Shown here one piece after another: positions 39,542-48,322 of a DNA stretch of 57,286 bases (position 1 is the first letter of the stretch; each line of letters opens with the position of its first letter). The position numbers were made by a program, and so were the translations under genes. The notes under the pieces are model-generated. The model did not search any database and was not told the origin of the DNA. It worked only from the letters and a program-made list of their open reading frames with translations. Source of the DNA: CAYJXK01 sp964374115 (GTDB taxonomy: Bacteria; Patescibacteriota; Patescibacteriia; Magasanikbacterales; UBA922). The stretch lies in contig CAYJXK010000002.1 in NCBI GenBank assembly GCA_964374115.1, positions 1-57,286 of the forward strand, read 5' to 3'.

Positions 39542-42427
39542 ATGTCTTGGTACACAAAAATTTTCGGCGATCCATCGAAAAAAGAGTTACAAAAATTGCA
39601 ACCCATCGTAGAAAAAATCAACCATCTTGAGCTTGAATATCAGGCGCTTTCAGATGAGGGATTGCGAGAGAAGACCGATACATTCAAAGTACGGTTGCAA
39701 CAGGGAGAAACCCTCGAGGATCTTATCCCGGAAGCATTCGCGGCAGTCCGCGAAGCATCCAGGCGCACCACAGGCATGCGTCATTTTGATGTCCAGCTTA
39801 TTGGGGGCATGGCTCTGCATCAGAGAAAGATCGCGGAAATGCGAACCGGAGAAGGAAAAACACTGGTTGCCACACTTCCGGCCTATCTCAACGCGCTTGA
39901 GGGAAAAGGGGTGCATATCGTGACCGTCAATGATTACCTCGCTCGCCGTGATGCGGTGTGGATGGGGCAGATTTATGATTTTTTGGGGATGCGTGTGGGT
40001 ATTGTTCAGAATTTGAGGATTTCGTATGTGTACAGTTCAGAATTCAGAGTGCAGAGTGCAGAGGAACAGGAAACATTGAAAGAGGGAAGTGATACAGATA
40101 AAGAACGAGACGAGATGGGTAGTTTCAAAGTAGAGTACGATTATCTACAATCCTGTTCGCGACAAGAGGCGTATCGTTGCGATATTACCTATGGCACGAA
40201 CAATGAATTTGGGTTTGATTATCTTCGCGACAACATGGTGCAAGATGTGTCGGAGATGGTGATGCGGCCTGGTGCGGAAATGCATTACGCCATTGTGGAT
40301 GAAATTGATTCTATTCTCATTGACGAGGCGAGGACTCCCCTTATTATCTCAACGCCAGCAGAAGAGGCAGGAGAGCAATATTATATGTTTGCCCGATTGG
40401 TGCGACAGCTCACAGAGCATGATGATTTCGCGATTGATGAAAAACTGCGGAGTGTCACGCTGACAGAATCAGGGATTGCAAAATTTGAGGAGTGGCTCGG
40501 CGTGGAAAATCTTTACGTCGAAGGCGGCATTCCAATGGTCCATCATATTGAACAGGCGCTCAAAGCCGAGTATCTTTTCAAACGTGATAAAGAATACGTC
40601 GTTGATATGGATGAAATTCTTATCATTGATGAATTTACCGGACGCAAAATGCCAGGGCGCAGATATTCCGAAGGACTGCACCAGGCGATCGAAGCGAAAG
40701 AAGGCGTCACGATCAAGCGCGAGAGCGTCACGCTTGCGACCATTACATTTCAAAATCTCTTCCGCATGTATCGTAAATTATCGGGCATGACTGGGACGGC
40801 AAAAACAGAGGAAGAAGAGTTTTATCGAATTTATGGACTTGAAGTATTTACGATTCCCACAAACAAATCCGATCACAGGTCTGATCACCCGGATCGCATT
40901 TATCGAAGTAACAGCGGCAAATACGCCGCGATCGTAGAAAAGATAAAAGAAGCCCAAACAAAATCGCAGCCACTCCTCATCGGCACCATCTCTGTAGAAA
41001 AAAATGAAGAGCTGAGCGCTTATTTGGATGCGAACGGCATTGCGCATGAAATTTTGAACGCGAAAAATCATGAACGTGAAGGAGAGATTATCGCGCAAGC
41101 CGGTCGGCCCGGCGCGGTGACACTCGCGACCAATATGGCAGGACGTGGTGTGGATATTAAGCTCGGAGGTAGCCCGGTGAATGAGGAAGAGGCAGTACGG
41201 GTCGTTGCCGCAGGCGGGCTTTTTGTACTCGGTACGGAGCGGCATGAGGCACGACGTATCGACAATCAACTTCGAGGGCGCGCGGCTCGTCAGGGCGATC
41301 CGGGTGAAACGCAATTTTTTGTGTCTACTGAAGACGATCTCATGCGTATTTTTGCGGGCGATCGGATGAAAGCGGTGATGACACGGCTCAAGGTTCCAGA
41401 AGACATGCCGATCGAACAGCGCATGATTACTCGCATGCTCGAAAGCGCGCAGAAAAAAGTAGAAGGATTTCATTTTGATTCGCGCAAACACGTGCTCCAG
41501 TACGACGATGTGCTCAATCGTCATCGCCATGTGATCTATACCAAGCGCCGGCAAATTCTTGAAATCGCTGCCAAAGCCGAAGGGGTTCTCGATCCTTTCA
41601 TCCAGCTTGTCACACTCGAAGAAGGCGATGTGCGTTATGATACACTCAAAGACATGATGCTCGAAATGATTGATGGAGAAATTGAGTTTCTGGTGAGTTT
41701 TCACACCATGATGCCCGGAGAAGAATCAGCAGATTTTTTGAGAGAGACAAAAGGATTATGGGATATGGAGGGAATTATAGAAGGAATCAAATCGATATTT
41801 CCAATGAAAAGCGAGGACATAGCGCATCTGCGCGAAACATTTAGACCAGCGGCAATGGGCAACAAAAGCACAATAGAACACAAAGATGCCATGATTCAGT
41901 TTATAGCTCAAAAAGCCCGCGCCGAGTATGCGCTTATTGAAGAAAAGATGCGGACAGTGGGCGATGGGCAAGCGGAAGCTGGTAATCGTCTGATGCAAGG
42001 GGTCGAGCGCAGTGTTCTTATTCGAGCGATTGACACGCTCTGGGTTGAACATTTAGTTTCTGTGGATTATCTGCGCACCGGCATTGGTCTTCGTGGTTAT
42101 GGGCAACGCGATCCACTGATTGAATACAAAAAAGAAGCATATCGTTTATTCCAGGAGTTGCTTGGCAATATTCAAAAAGAAGTGGTGACGTCATTTTTCA
42201 AAATTGGGCTCGGGATTCAAATGGCGCCGCGAATGATCGGCGAATTGGCGTTTGGTCCCTCGATTATGGCAAAAGACAAGATGGTGATGACTGGCGCCAA
42301 AAAATCGGAAGAAGAACATTTGGCTCCATCATCCACTCCTCGGTCAGCAGATGGAAAAAAAGTTGGGCGCAATGATCCGTGTCCGTGTGAAAGCGGCAGA
42401 AAGTACAAAAAGTGTCATGGGAAATAA
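39542..42427 (+). CDS. secA: Preprotein translocase ATPase SecA
   Basis: This 961-aa motor has Walker A MRTGEGKTLVATLP, VNDYLARRD, DEIDSILIDEARTPLIIS, GRRYSEGLHQAIEAKEGV, TNMAGRGVDIKLGG and a C-terminal SEC-C zinc motif NDPCPCESGRKYKKCHGK. Between IVQNLRISYVYSS and YLQSCSRQEAY an insertion of about 40 aa contains short repeats (SSEFRVQSAEEQ). The ATG at 39542 is chosen; the longer frame would translate a family B repeat. secD and secF follow, so the Sec motor genes are clustered. Confidence 0.95.
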   Translation: MSWYTKIFGDPSKKELQKLQPIVEKINHLELEYQALSDEGLREKTDTFKVRLQQGETLEDLIPEAFAAVREASRRTTGMRHFDVQLIGGMALHQRKIAEMRTGEGKTLVATLPAYLNALEGKGVHIVTVNDYLARRDAVWMGQIYDFLGMRVGIVQNLRISYVYSSEFRVQSAEEQETLKEGSDTDKERDEMGSFKVEYDYLQSCSRQEAYRCDITYGTNNEFGFDYLRDNMVQDVSEMVMRPGAEMHYAIVDEIDSILIDEARTPLIISTPAEEAGEQYYMFARLVRQLTEHDDFAIDEKLRSVTLTESGIAKFEEWLGVENLYVEGGIPMVHHIEQALKAEYLFKRDKEYVVDMDEILIIDEFTGRKMPGRRYSEGLHQAIEAKEGVTIKRESVTLATITFQNLFRMYRKLSGMTGTAKTEEEEFYRIYGLEVFTIPTNKSDHRSDHPDRIYRSNSGKYAAIVEKIKEAQTKSQPLLIGTISVEKNEELSAYLDANGIAHEILNAKNHEREGEIIAQAGRPGAVTLATNMAGRGVDIKLGGSPVNEEEAVRVVAAGGLFVLGTERHEARRIDNQLRGRAARQGDPGETQFFVSTEDDLMRIFAGDRMKAVMTRLKVPEDMPIEQRMITRMLESAQKKVEGFHFDSRKHVLQYDDVLNRHRHVIYTKRRQILEIAAKAEGVLDPFIQLVTLEEGDVRYDTLKDMMLEMIDGEIEFLVSFHTMMPGEESADFLRETKGLWDMEGIIEGIKSIFPMKSEDIAHLRETFRPAAMGNKSTIEHKDAMIQFIAQKARAEYALIEEKMRTVGDGQAEAGNRLMQGVERSVLIRAIDTLWVEHLVSVDYLRTGIGLRGYGQRDPLIEYKKEAYRLFQELLGNIQKEVVTSFFKIGLGIQMAPRMIGELAFGPSIMAKDKMVMTGAKKSEEEHLAPSSTPRSADGKKVGRNDPCPCESGRKYKKCHGK
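40032..40063 (+). repeat. In-frame repeat insertion in secA
   Basis: CAGTTCAGAATTCAGAGTGC then AGAGTGCAGAG repeats code for SSEFRVQSAE in the variable part of NBD1. Confidence 0.55.
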
Positions 42428-42656
42428 TCTTCAGCTCGGCATCTACGAGCACTACAAAGGCAACCGGTACGAAGTGATCGCGGTTGCAGAACACAGTGAA
42501 ACAGGGGAGCGTTTTGTGGTATACAAGGCGCTGTATGGGACAGGGACGATGTATATTCGGCCGTTTGAAATGTTTGTCGAGGATGTGGAAGTGGATGGGA
42601 GGGGAATGCCGAGGTTTCGATGGTGTAAAAATTCTGCGACCCCAGGGGTTGCCTAG
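42417..42656 (+). CDS. DUF1653-type small protein
   Basis: This 79-aa protein (GNNLQLGIYEHYKGNRYEVI, then HSETGERFVVYKALYGTG and IRPFEMFVEDV) fits DUF1653, a small SH3-like family of unknown function with GxYxHYKGxxY and VYxxLY motifs. The start overlaps the secA stop by 11 bp, suggesting coupling. Confidence 0.85.
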   Translation: MGNNLQLGIYEHYKGNRYEVIAVAEHSETGERFVVYKALYGTGTMYIRPFEMFVEDVEVDGRGMPRFRWCKNSATPGVA

Positions 42657-42671
42657 GGTCGTCAGAGGAAA

Positions 42672-42700
42672 TTGACGATTTTCGTCATTGTCTGTAGAAT
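42672..42700 (+). promoter_or_regulatory. Promoter of secDF
   Basis: TTGACG (42672-42677), 17 nt, TAGAAT (42695-42700), 10 nt before the secD ATG; leaderless geometry. Confidence 0.75.
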
Positions 42701-42710
42701 ACGTCCAGCT

Positions 42711-44762
42711 ATGCAACCACGGAAACAGCCACAATATCGTTCCAAAGTGCGCGCAAAAATGCGCTGGGGGGTTGTGAGTATTTTTGCGTTGCTTCTTCTT
42801 TCGGTGTGGTATGTCGCGCCGCAATGGGTGAATCGAGGCATTGATGGACTCAATGCCATCCTGCCACGTGCTCTGCCACACATTTCAGAGTCCTCATTCA
42901 AGCTCGGTTTAGATCTTCAGGGCGGCGCTCATCTTGTGTACCGGGCGGATGTGCAAAATATTCCGAGCGGCGAACAAGGAGACGCGGTCGAGGGCGTGCG
43001 CGATGTGATTGAGCGCCGTGTGAATGGCCTGGGAGTTGTCGAAGCAAATGTTCAAACCACGAAAGTAGGAGAAGAGCATCGGCTTATCATCGAGATGCCT
43101 GGCGTTTTGGATGTGCAGCAAGCCATTGATCGTATTGGAGAAACACCTATTTTGGAATTCAAAGAACGAAATACCGAACCGCTCCGCGAGCTTACTACAG
43201 CAGAAAAGAAAGAACTGGAAGAATTTAATATCGCGGCAGAGAAAAAAGCACAAGATATTTTGAATCGCGTGCAGAAAGGAGAGGATTTTTCAAACGTAGC
43301 GACCGAAGCATCCGAAGATGACGCGACAAAAAACACGGGCGGCGCCATGGGGTATCTCACCAAGAATTCCATTTACCAGGAAATATATGCATGGGCAACA
43401 CTCGCAAAAGAAGGCGAAATCGGAAAGAAATTCGTCACATCAACCGAAGGATACAATATCGTGAAACGCGAGGCTGAAAAAGAGGGTCCGCTCCAGGTTT
43501 CCGCGAGTCATATCTTGATTTGTTACCTGGGATCCAAAGGATGTGACAATCCATCCCGCACCAAAGAAGAAGCTCAGAAAAAAGCAGATGAGCTTCGCGC
43601 GCAGGCAACACCAGAGAATTTTGCGGATCTTGCCAAAGAATTTTCCGACGATCTTGGGAGTAAAGCGACGGGGGGAGACTTGGGCGCATTTGGAAAAGGC
43701 GCCACTGTTCTTCCGTTTGAAGAAGCGGCATTTCAAGCCACTAGCGGAACAATTGTCGGGCCGGTGGAAACAGAATATGGACTCCATTTGATTTACAAAA
43801 AAGGACAAGAGATAAGCAAAGAATACGAGGTATTCCGTATTCTTGTAAAAACAAAAAAGCCAGAAGATATTATTCCACCGGCAGATCCATGGAAATACAC
43901 AGGACTCTCTGGAAAGCAACTCACACGCGCGGAAGTCGTGTCGGATCAACAGACTGGAGCGGTGATGGTGTCATTGCAGTTTGATGATGAGGGTAAACAG
44001 CTGTTCAAAGATCTCACAGAGCGGAATGTCAAACAACCAGTCGCGATTTTTCTCGATGGAGCGCCAATCAGTATCCCAATCGTGGATGAGCCGATTACAG
44101 ATGGCAGAGCAGTGATCCGAGGCACATTCACGCTTGCAGACGCTCAGGAGCTCAAACAGCGATTGAATGCCGGAGCGCTCCCTGTCCCGATTGAGATTGT
44201 TTCACAGCAGACCGTCGGAGCAAGTCTTGGCAGTGATTCACTCACCAAAAGTCTGTATGCTGGTATTGCCGGTACGATTCTTGTTATTATTTTTATGATG
44301 CTCTATTATCGCGTGCCTGGAGTGGTTGCGATGATTGCGATTGTATTATATGTTTTTCTGAATCTCGCCATTTTCAAACTCATCGGTGTCACTCTTTCGC
44401 TTGCCGGGATTGCCGGATTTATTCTTTCAATCGGTATGTCGGTGGATGGCAATATCTTGATTTTTGAACGCATGAAAGAAGAGCGTGGCTGGGGAAAAAG
44501 TTTGCAACTTGCTGTCCAAGAAGGATTTTCGCGCGCGTGGACATCCATTCGAGATGGCAATGTGGCGACATTTATTACATGTCTTCTCCTTTTGGGATTT
44601 GGATCGAGTTTTGTGAAAGGTTTTGCCGTGACGCTTGCGATCGGGACGCTCCTCAGCATGTTCACCGCGATTACCATTACCCGAATTCTCCTCCGATTTA
44701 TCGTGCCGTGGTTTGCGAAGAATGATGGGGGACGGTGGTTTTTAAAGTTAAAGGTCAAATAA
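42711..44762 (+). CDS. secD: SecD fused to two tandem parvulin (PpiC) domains
   Basis: This 683-aa protein has a normal SecD frame: TM1 (about 19-36), FKLGLDLQGGAHLVY (D1), RRVNGLGVVEANVQ, PGVLDVQQA and ETPILEFKER, then WKYTGLSGKQLTRAEVVSD, DGAPISIPIVDEPIT and five C-terminal TM helices with GIAGFILSIGMSVDGNILIF. Between these P1 halves (about 160-375) lie two parvulin modules: a degenerate one (QKGEDFSNVATEASED, NTGGAMGYL, TSTEGYNIVK) and a complete one (SASHILIC at about 264, PENFADLAKEFSDD, TGGDLGAFGKG, EYGLHLIYKK). Prolyl isomerase or chaperone action on emerging proteins is inferred. The ATG is set by the promoter. Confidence 0.92.
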   Translation: MQPRKQPQYRSKVRAKMRWGVVSIFALLLLSVWYVAPQWVNRGIDGLNAILPRALPHISESSFKLGLDLQGGAHLVYRADVQNIPSGEQGDAVEGVRDVIERRVNGLGVVEANVQTTKVGEEHRLIIEMPGVLDVQQAIDRIGETPILEFKERNTEPLRELTTAEKKELEEFNIAAEKKAQDILNRVQKGEDFSNVATEASEDDATKNTGGAMGYLTKNSIYQEIYAWATLAKEGEIGKKFVTSTEGYNIVKREAEKEGPLQVSASHILICYLGSKGCDNPSRTKEEAQKKADELRAQATPENFADLAKEFSDDLGSKATGGDLGAFGKGATVLPFEEAAFQATSGTIVGPVETEYGLHLIYKKGQEISKEYEVFRILVKTKKPEDIIPPADPWKYTGLSGKQLTRAEVVSDQQTGAVMVSLQFDDEGKQLFKDLTERNVKQPVAIFLDGAPISIPIVDEPITDGRAVIRGTFTLADAQELKQRLNAGALPVPIEIVSQQTVGASLGSDSLTKSLYAGIAGTILVIIFMMLYYRVPGVVAMIAIVLYVFLNLAIFKLIGVTLSLAGIAGFILSIGMSVDGNILIFERMKEERGWGKSLQLAVQEGFSRAWTSIRDGNVATFITCLLLLGFGSSFVKGFAVTLAIGTLLSMFTAITITRILLRFIVPWFAKNDGGRWFLKLKVK

Positions 44763-44766
44763 GTAT

Positions 44767-45684
44767 ATGTACGACATCATTGGAAAAAGCAAACGAAAAT
44801 TTTTTTTTCTCCTCTCCGCGGCACTCGTGCTTGCGAGTATGATGAGTTTGATTATATTCGGATTGAAACCTGGGATCGATTTTACTGGAGGAACACTCAT
44901 TGATGTTCGATTTGATGGTATTCAGCCAGAGCTCTCGGAAATGCAATTCACACTTGATTCATTGGGGTGGGGCAACGTGGTCATTCAGCCAACGGATGCC
45001 AATGGGTATCTCTTGAAGTTACGTTTTCTTTCAGAGCCGGAGCATCGGGATCTTTTGCAGAAAATAAAAGAAACATATGAAAAGGATAGCGTGATCGTGC
45101 GAGAAGAAAGTATTCAGACCATCGGTCCATCCATTAGTGAGCAATTGCGTGAACGCGCGTTCACGGTGACGATTGCAACCATTCTTGCCATTGGTTTGTA
45201 TATTGCGTATGCCTTTCGTAAAGTGTCGCGCCCGGTACGCTCATGGAAATATGGCATGGCTGCCATTCTCGCTCTCGCCCATGATGTGCTTATCACACTT
45301 GGCGCGTTTGCGATCCTTGGAAAGTTGTTTGAGATCGAGGTGGATATTCCTTTTGTCGTTGCAGTGCTTACCATTGCTGGATATTCAGTCAATGACACGA
45401 TTGTGGTATTTGACCGCACACGAGAAAATCTGATCAAATACAGTGGCGAGCGTTTTGAAACTATTGTCAATCGCGGGCTCAATGAAACACTCGTTCGGTC
45501 GTTGAATACCTCGCTTGCTACACTGCTCGTTTCTCTTGCCTTATTTTTCTTTGGTGGGGGGACCATACATTATTTCTCCCTCGCGCTTATCGTCGGCATT
45601 GTTTCCGGCACTTATTCTTCTATTTTTGTGGCAAGCGCCCTTCTCGTTGCGTGGAATGAATGGGGACATCGCGATCGGTCATAA
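44767..45684 (+). CDS. secF: Protein translocase subunit SecF
   Basis: This 305-aa membrane protein starts YDIIGKSKRKFFFLLSAALV and has GLKPGIDFTGGTLID, a short P4-like extracytoplasmic domain and the TM4-TM5 motif LTIAGYSVNDTIVVFDRTRE. It partners SecD 4 bp upstream in proton-motive-force-driven late translocation. Normal size, and no extra domains are seen. Confidence 0.95.
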   Translation: MYDIIGKSKRKFFFLLSAALVLASMMSLIIFGLKPGIDFTGGTLIDVRFDGIQPELSEMQFTLDSLGWGNVVIQPTDANGYLLKLRFLSEPEHRDLLQKIKETYEKDSVIVREESIQTIGPSISEQLRERAFTVTIATILAIGLYIAYAFRKVSRPVRSWKYGMAAILALAHDVLITLGAFAILGKLFEIEVDIPFVVAVLTIAGYSVNDTIVVFDRTRENLIKYSGERFETIVNRGLNETLVRSLNTSLATLLVSLALFFFGGGTIHYFSLALIVGIVSGTYSSIFVASALLVAWNEWGHRDRS

Positions 45685-45775
45685 TACGGTTTTTTCTCAT
45701 TTGGCCTCACTGTGGTATACTGGGAGAAATTTTGGATTGTAACAATAAAAGTCTTCTATTTTTTATTTCACCATT

Positions 45776-45937
45776 ATGTCTGATCATTTCGTTCGTCATC
45801 TCATCTCGTTTGTCGTCACACTCGTTTCCTTTCTTATTTTTTGGGTTGGATACATGTCTGGGACATATCGATGGGGGTGGGCAGCCATCTCGGTTCTTGT
45901 CATGTACGTGATTATTTATAAGCTTTTGGATATTTAG
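45776..45937 (+). CDS. Small two-span membrane protein
   Basis: This 53-aa frame (MSDHFVRHLISFVVTLVSFL, then GYMSGTYRWGWAAIS and a second hydrophobic run) has two predicted TM helices. Not recognised. A TATACT (45715-45720) lies upstream. Its stop is followed by a hairpin of CCAATA repeats. Confidence 0.5.
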   Translation: MSDHFVRHLISFVVTLVSFLIFWVGYMSGTYRWGWAAISVLVMYVIIYKLLDI

Positions 45938-45975
45938 CCAATAGCCAATAATTTTCTACTGGTTATTGGTTATGA
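45937..45975. repeat. Short direct/inverted CCAATA repeat
   Basis: AGCCAATAGCCAATAA and TTATTGGTTATG face each other around TTTTCTACTGG, forming a hairpin between the small membrane gene and the next gene. The unit style resembles the in-frame repeats. Confidence 0.5.
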
Positions 45976-45985
45976 ATCCATCAGT

Positions 45986-47458
45986 ATGTCCCTCGGCGCT
46001 CTCTTTACCACCATTCTGAATGGCACTGCCAATTTTTTCGCGCAACCTGCTCCGGCAGTTATTTTTCAGCTTTTTGTCATGGGAGGATGGGCTATTTTTG
46101 CTTGGCTACTTCTCTATGCCGCTTTTTACGTCCATGTCTATGATTACAAACATGACAAGGCAATCAAAAATTGGCAGTGGGTATTATTGGCAATTGATAT
46201 TCCTCCGCTCAATGTGCAGACGCCAAAAGCAGTGGAACAATTGTTTGCACATCTCGCAGGAGCGCTTCAAAAACCTGATATCGCGCAGCGATTTCGCCAC
46301 GGCTTCAAACAGCGGTGGTTCAGTTTTGAAATTATTAGCATCGAAGGATACATTCAATTTTTGATTCGCACAGAAGTGATGCTTCGAGATCTTGTTGAGT
46401 CTGCCATATATGCGCAATATCCAGAAGCAGAGATCACAGAAGTCGAGGATTATGTTGAGAGTGTGCCAGATCATTTTCCGAACGATACACATGATATCTG
46501 GGCGGCTGATTTCGCGCTCGCGGAAAAAGACGCATTTCCGATTCGAACGTATCGAGAGTTTGAGCACACTATTTCCAAAGATACCATTCTCAAAGACCCG
46601 ATGGGGACATTTTTGGAAAGTTTTACGCGGATCGGTCCTGGCGAACAAGTCTGGTTTCAGATCATTGTGGAACCGATTTCGAATAGCTGGAAAGAAAAGG
46701 CAATCCAGAAAGTGCAAGAGCTGATCGGGGACACGACTGCTCACGCGCATGGAAAGAAAAATATCTCGGATATGATCGCCGATCTGCCTATCAAACTCCT
46801 TGGGGGTGTGAGTGATCGGATATTCGGTGCTCTGGGAGAAACCGCCACCCATGTGGTAGAGAAGCCCGAGGAACCAAACAAGATTCGTTATCTCACCCCT
46901 GGACAAACAAAAGTGGTGGAAGCGATTGAAGAGAAGATCAGTAAAATTGGGTTCAAAACCAAAATGCGGGCAATCTATGTCGCGAAAAAACAATTGTTTC
47001 GGCCAGAACGAGCCGTGAACGCGATTATCGGGGCGATCAATCAGTTCAACATTCCCAGCGCGAATTCAATTATCCCAAAATTTGGGGTGCGGACGTCGTA
47101 TTTGTTCAAAACATCGCGATCAAATTATAAGAAGACTCTTCTCATGAAAGCCTACATCAAGAGGAAACCGAAAACGGGCGCCACTCCGTTTATTCTCAAT
47201 ATCGAAGAGCTCGCGACTGTCTGGCATTTCCCCATGTCGCATGTAAAAACGCCGCTTTTGCAAAAAGCGATTGGCAAGCGCGCGGAGCCGCCCGCAGGGC
47301 TCCCTGTTGGGATACCGATCGGAATGGCAGAATCTCTTGGTGTGTCCGCAGCTTCTTTTGGAGAAAAGACAGAGGGGCAGAAAGAAGAGGGACGCGCGAC
47401 CTACCAGACGGATTCTGGAGATATCGGATATCGGGATGAGGATGTGAGGCTCGGGTGA
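45986..47458 (+). CDS. Large protein with N-terminal membrane segment, unknown function
   Basis: This 490-aa protein has an N-terminal TM region (about 25-52, VIFQLFVMGGWAIFAWLLLY) and a long cytoplasmic part of alpha/beta character: NVQTPKAVEQLFAHLAGALQ, FEIISIEGYIQFLIRT, YPEAEITEVEDYV and FPMSHVKTPLLQKA. The layout recalls Patescibacteria conserved proteins near type IV secretion/pilus-like ATPases, but no such ATPase is in the window, so I do not assign function. The C-terminal about 60 aa are low complexity. Its TGA overlaps the end of a family D mini repeat. Confidence 0.65.
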   Translation: MSLGALFTTILNGTANFFAQPAPAVIFQLFVMGGWAIFAWLLLYAAFYVHVYDYKHDKAIKNWQWVLLAIDIPPLNVQTPKAVEQLFAHLAGALQKPDIAQRFRHGFKQRWFSFEIISIEGYIQFLIRTEVMLRDLVESAIYAQYPEAEITEVEDYVESVPDHFPNDTHDIWAADFALAEKDAFPIRTYREFEHTISKDTILKDPMGTFLESFTRIGPGEQVWFQIIVEPISNSWKEKAIQKVQELIGDTTAHAHGKKNISDMIADLPIKLLGGVSDRIFGALGETATHVVEKPEEPNKIRYLTPGQTKVVEAIEEKISKIGFKTKMRAIYVAKKQLFRPERAVNAIIGAINQFNIPSANSIIPKFGVRTSYLFKTSRSNYKKTLLMKAYIKRKPKTGATPFILNIEELATVWHFPMSHVKTPLLQKAIGKRAEPPAGLPVGIPIGMAESLGVSAASFGEKTEGQKEEGRATYQTDSGDIGYRDEDVRLG

Positions 47459-47513
47459 CGTACGCGTTTGCTATCGGCGTTCACCTCTTTGAGAGGCAAA
47501 CACATACGTCCTA
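47457..47513. repeat. Family D palindromic element, mini copy
   Basis: 57 bp: GACGTACGCGTTTGCTATCG joined through GTTCACCTCTTTGAGAGGC to AAACACATACGTCCTA. It keeps only the tips of the 190-bp element at 4743, as the family B minis do. Confidence 0.8.
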
Positions 47514-47531
47514 ACGTCATAAAAAACAATG

Positions 47532-47554
47532 CCTCCAACGTCGAAACGTGGAGG
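47532..47554 (-). terminator. Terminator of the 47580-47882 gene
   Basis: CCTCCAACG / CGTGGAGG stem with loop TCGAAA; on the minus strand it is followed by CATTGTTTTTT. Confidence 0.65.
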
Positions 47555-47579
47555 TCTGCGGCGTGCCCTGTGAACCAGC

Positions 47580-47882
47580 TCAGCTGTAGAAGCCGAGTCT
47601 TTTTTGGTACCAGTGAGGCGGGTACGTCGAGATCACGGCGATGCCATGGTCGTCTGATCGGACGAGGCCGTAGTAGTCGAAATAGGAGTACCCGAGCACA
47701 GGGATGTCCAGCTTGAATCCGACCAGCGCACAGAACGGCTTCTCTCCGTGCAGAACGATGTTGCGCATGCCGGACTTGGGACCTTCGAGGCCTCGGTAGT
47801 GCCAGACGACCATCTGGTTGGAGTCTCCGATGAAGTCGCGCATGAAGCCGAACTTCTTCAGGAACTCAGAGCCGAGGAACAT
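47580..47882 (-). CDS. Hypothetical protein of about 100 aa
   Basis: A minus-strand frame (MFLGSEFLKKFGFMRDFIGD through to PPHWYQKRLGFYS) is rich in aromatic residues and looks like a compact globular protein. No family recognised. It is GC-rich like the other single-gene units and has a terminator. No promoter or Shine-Dalgarno is clear, and the start is uncertain; the longer upstream frame overlaps the divergent gene and is unlikely. Confidence 0.5.
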   Translation of the reverse strand: MFLGSEFLKKFGFMRDFIGDSNQMVVWHYRGLEGPKSGMRNIVLHGEKPFCALVGFKLDIPVLGYSYFDYYGLVRSDDHGIAVISTYPPHWYQKRLGFYS

Positions 47883-47981
47883 GACGATTGAAGTAGCGAC
47901 ATCGACCCGGCGTTTACAAGCAAGCGCTGGGTGGGGGCCGCAGCACGTGGGTTTGAAGCCTGCGAAAGGAGCTAGCCAACA

Positions 47982-48185
47982 GTGAATGTTCTCTTGAAAG
48001 TTCTCACGTTCCTGGCAAGCGTCCTGAGGCGGGCGGTGTTTGCCCTCGGCCTCTGGGGCCTCGCCGCGTTCGCTCTCACCAATGGATTGGTCGGTCCAAT
48101 GGCAGAGATTATGACTCGAGGTGTGTTGTTCTATACTCTGTTCCTGTCTCTGCTCATTGAGTGGCGTTGTAGAACGCACAAGTGA
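47982..48185 (+). CDS. Small two-span membrane protein with GTG start
   Basis: This 67-aa protein (reads VNVLLKVLTFLASVLRRAVF after a GTG start) has two hydrophobic stretches and a short basic end (RCRTHK). AAAGGAG lies 10 nt upstream, and a strong terminator follows. GC-rich. Function unknown. The gap 47883-47981 holds only the GC-rich intergenic region between the two divergent genes. Confidence 0.6.
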   Translation: MNVLLKVLTFLASVLRRAVFALGLWGLAAFALTNGLVGPMAEIMTRGVLFYTLFLSLLIEWRCRTHK

Positions 48186-48202
48186 AGCATTTGCGCGTCC
48201 CC

Positions 48203-48244
48203 GCCGATGCGAAGTCACAACCAACCAGGTGGCTTCGCATCGGC
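48203..48244 (+). terminator. Intrinsic terminator after the 67-aa membrane protein gene
   Basis: A perfect 12-bp stem GCCGATGCGAAG / CTTCGCATCGGC with an 18-nt loop, followed by ATTTGT. Confidence 0.75.
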
Positions 48245-48285
48245 ATTTGTCAATGCAATTGAAGCACTTGCTCGTGTACACTTGT

Positions 48286-48314
48286 TTGATTTTTTTGTTC
48301 TGATCGGCTAGCAT
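48286..48314 (+). promoter_or_regulatory. Promoter of dus
   Basis: TTGATT (48286-48291), 17 nt, TAGCAT (48309-48314), 8 nt before the ATG; leaderless geometry. Confidence 0.65.
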
Positions 48315-48322
48315 GGGGAAAT

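Noticed and set aside
47580..48314. Long version (244 aa) of the minus-strand hypothetical protein
   Set aside because: The upstream half overlaps the divergent 67-aa gene with Shine-Dalgarno and terminator, and its composition is poor; only the part from 47882 is kept.
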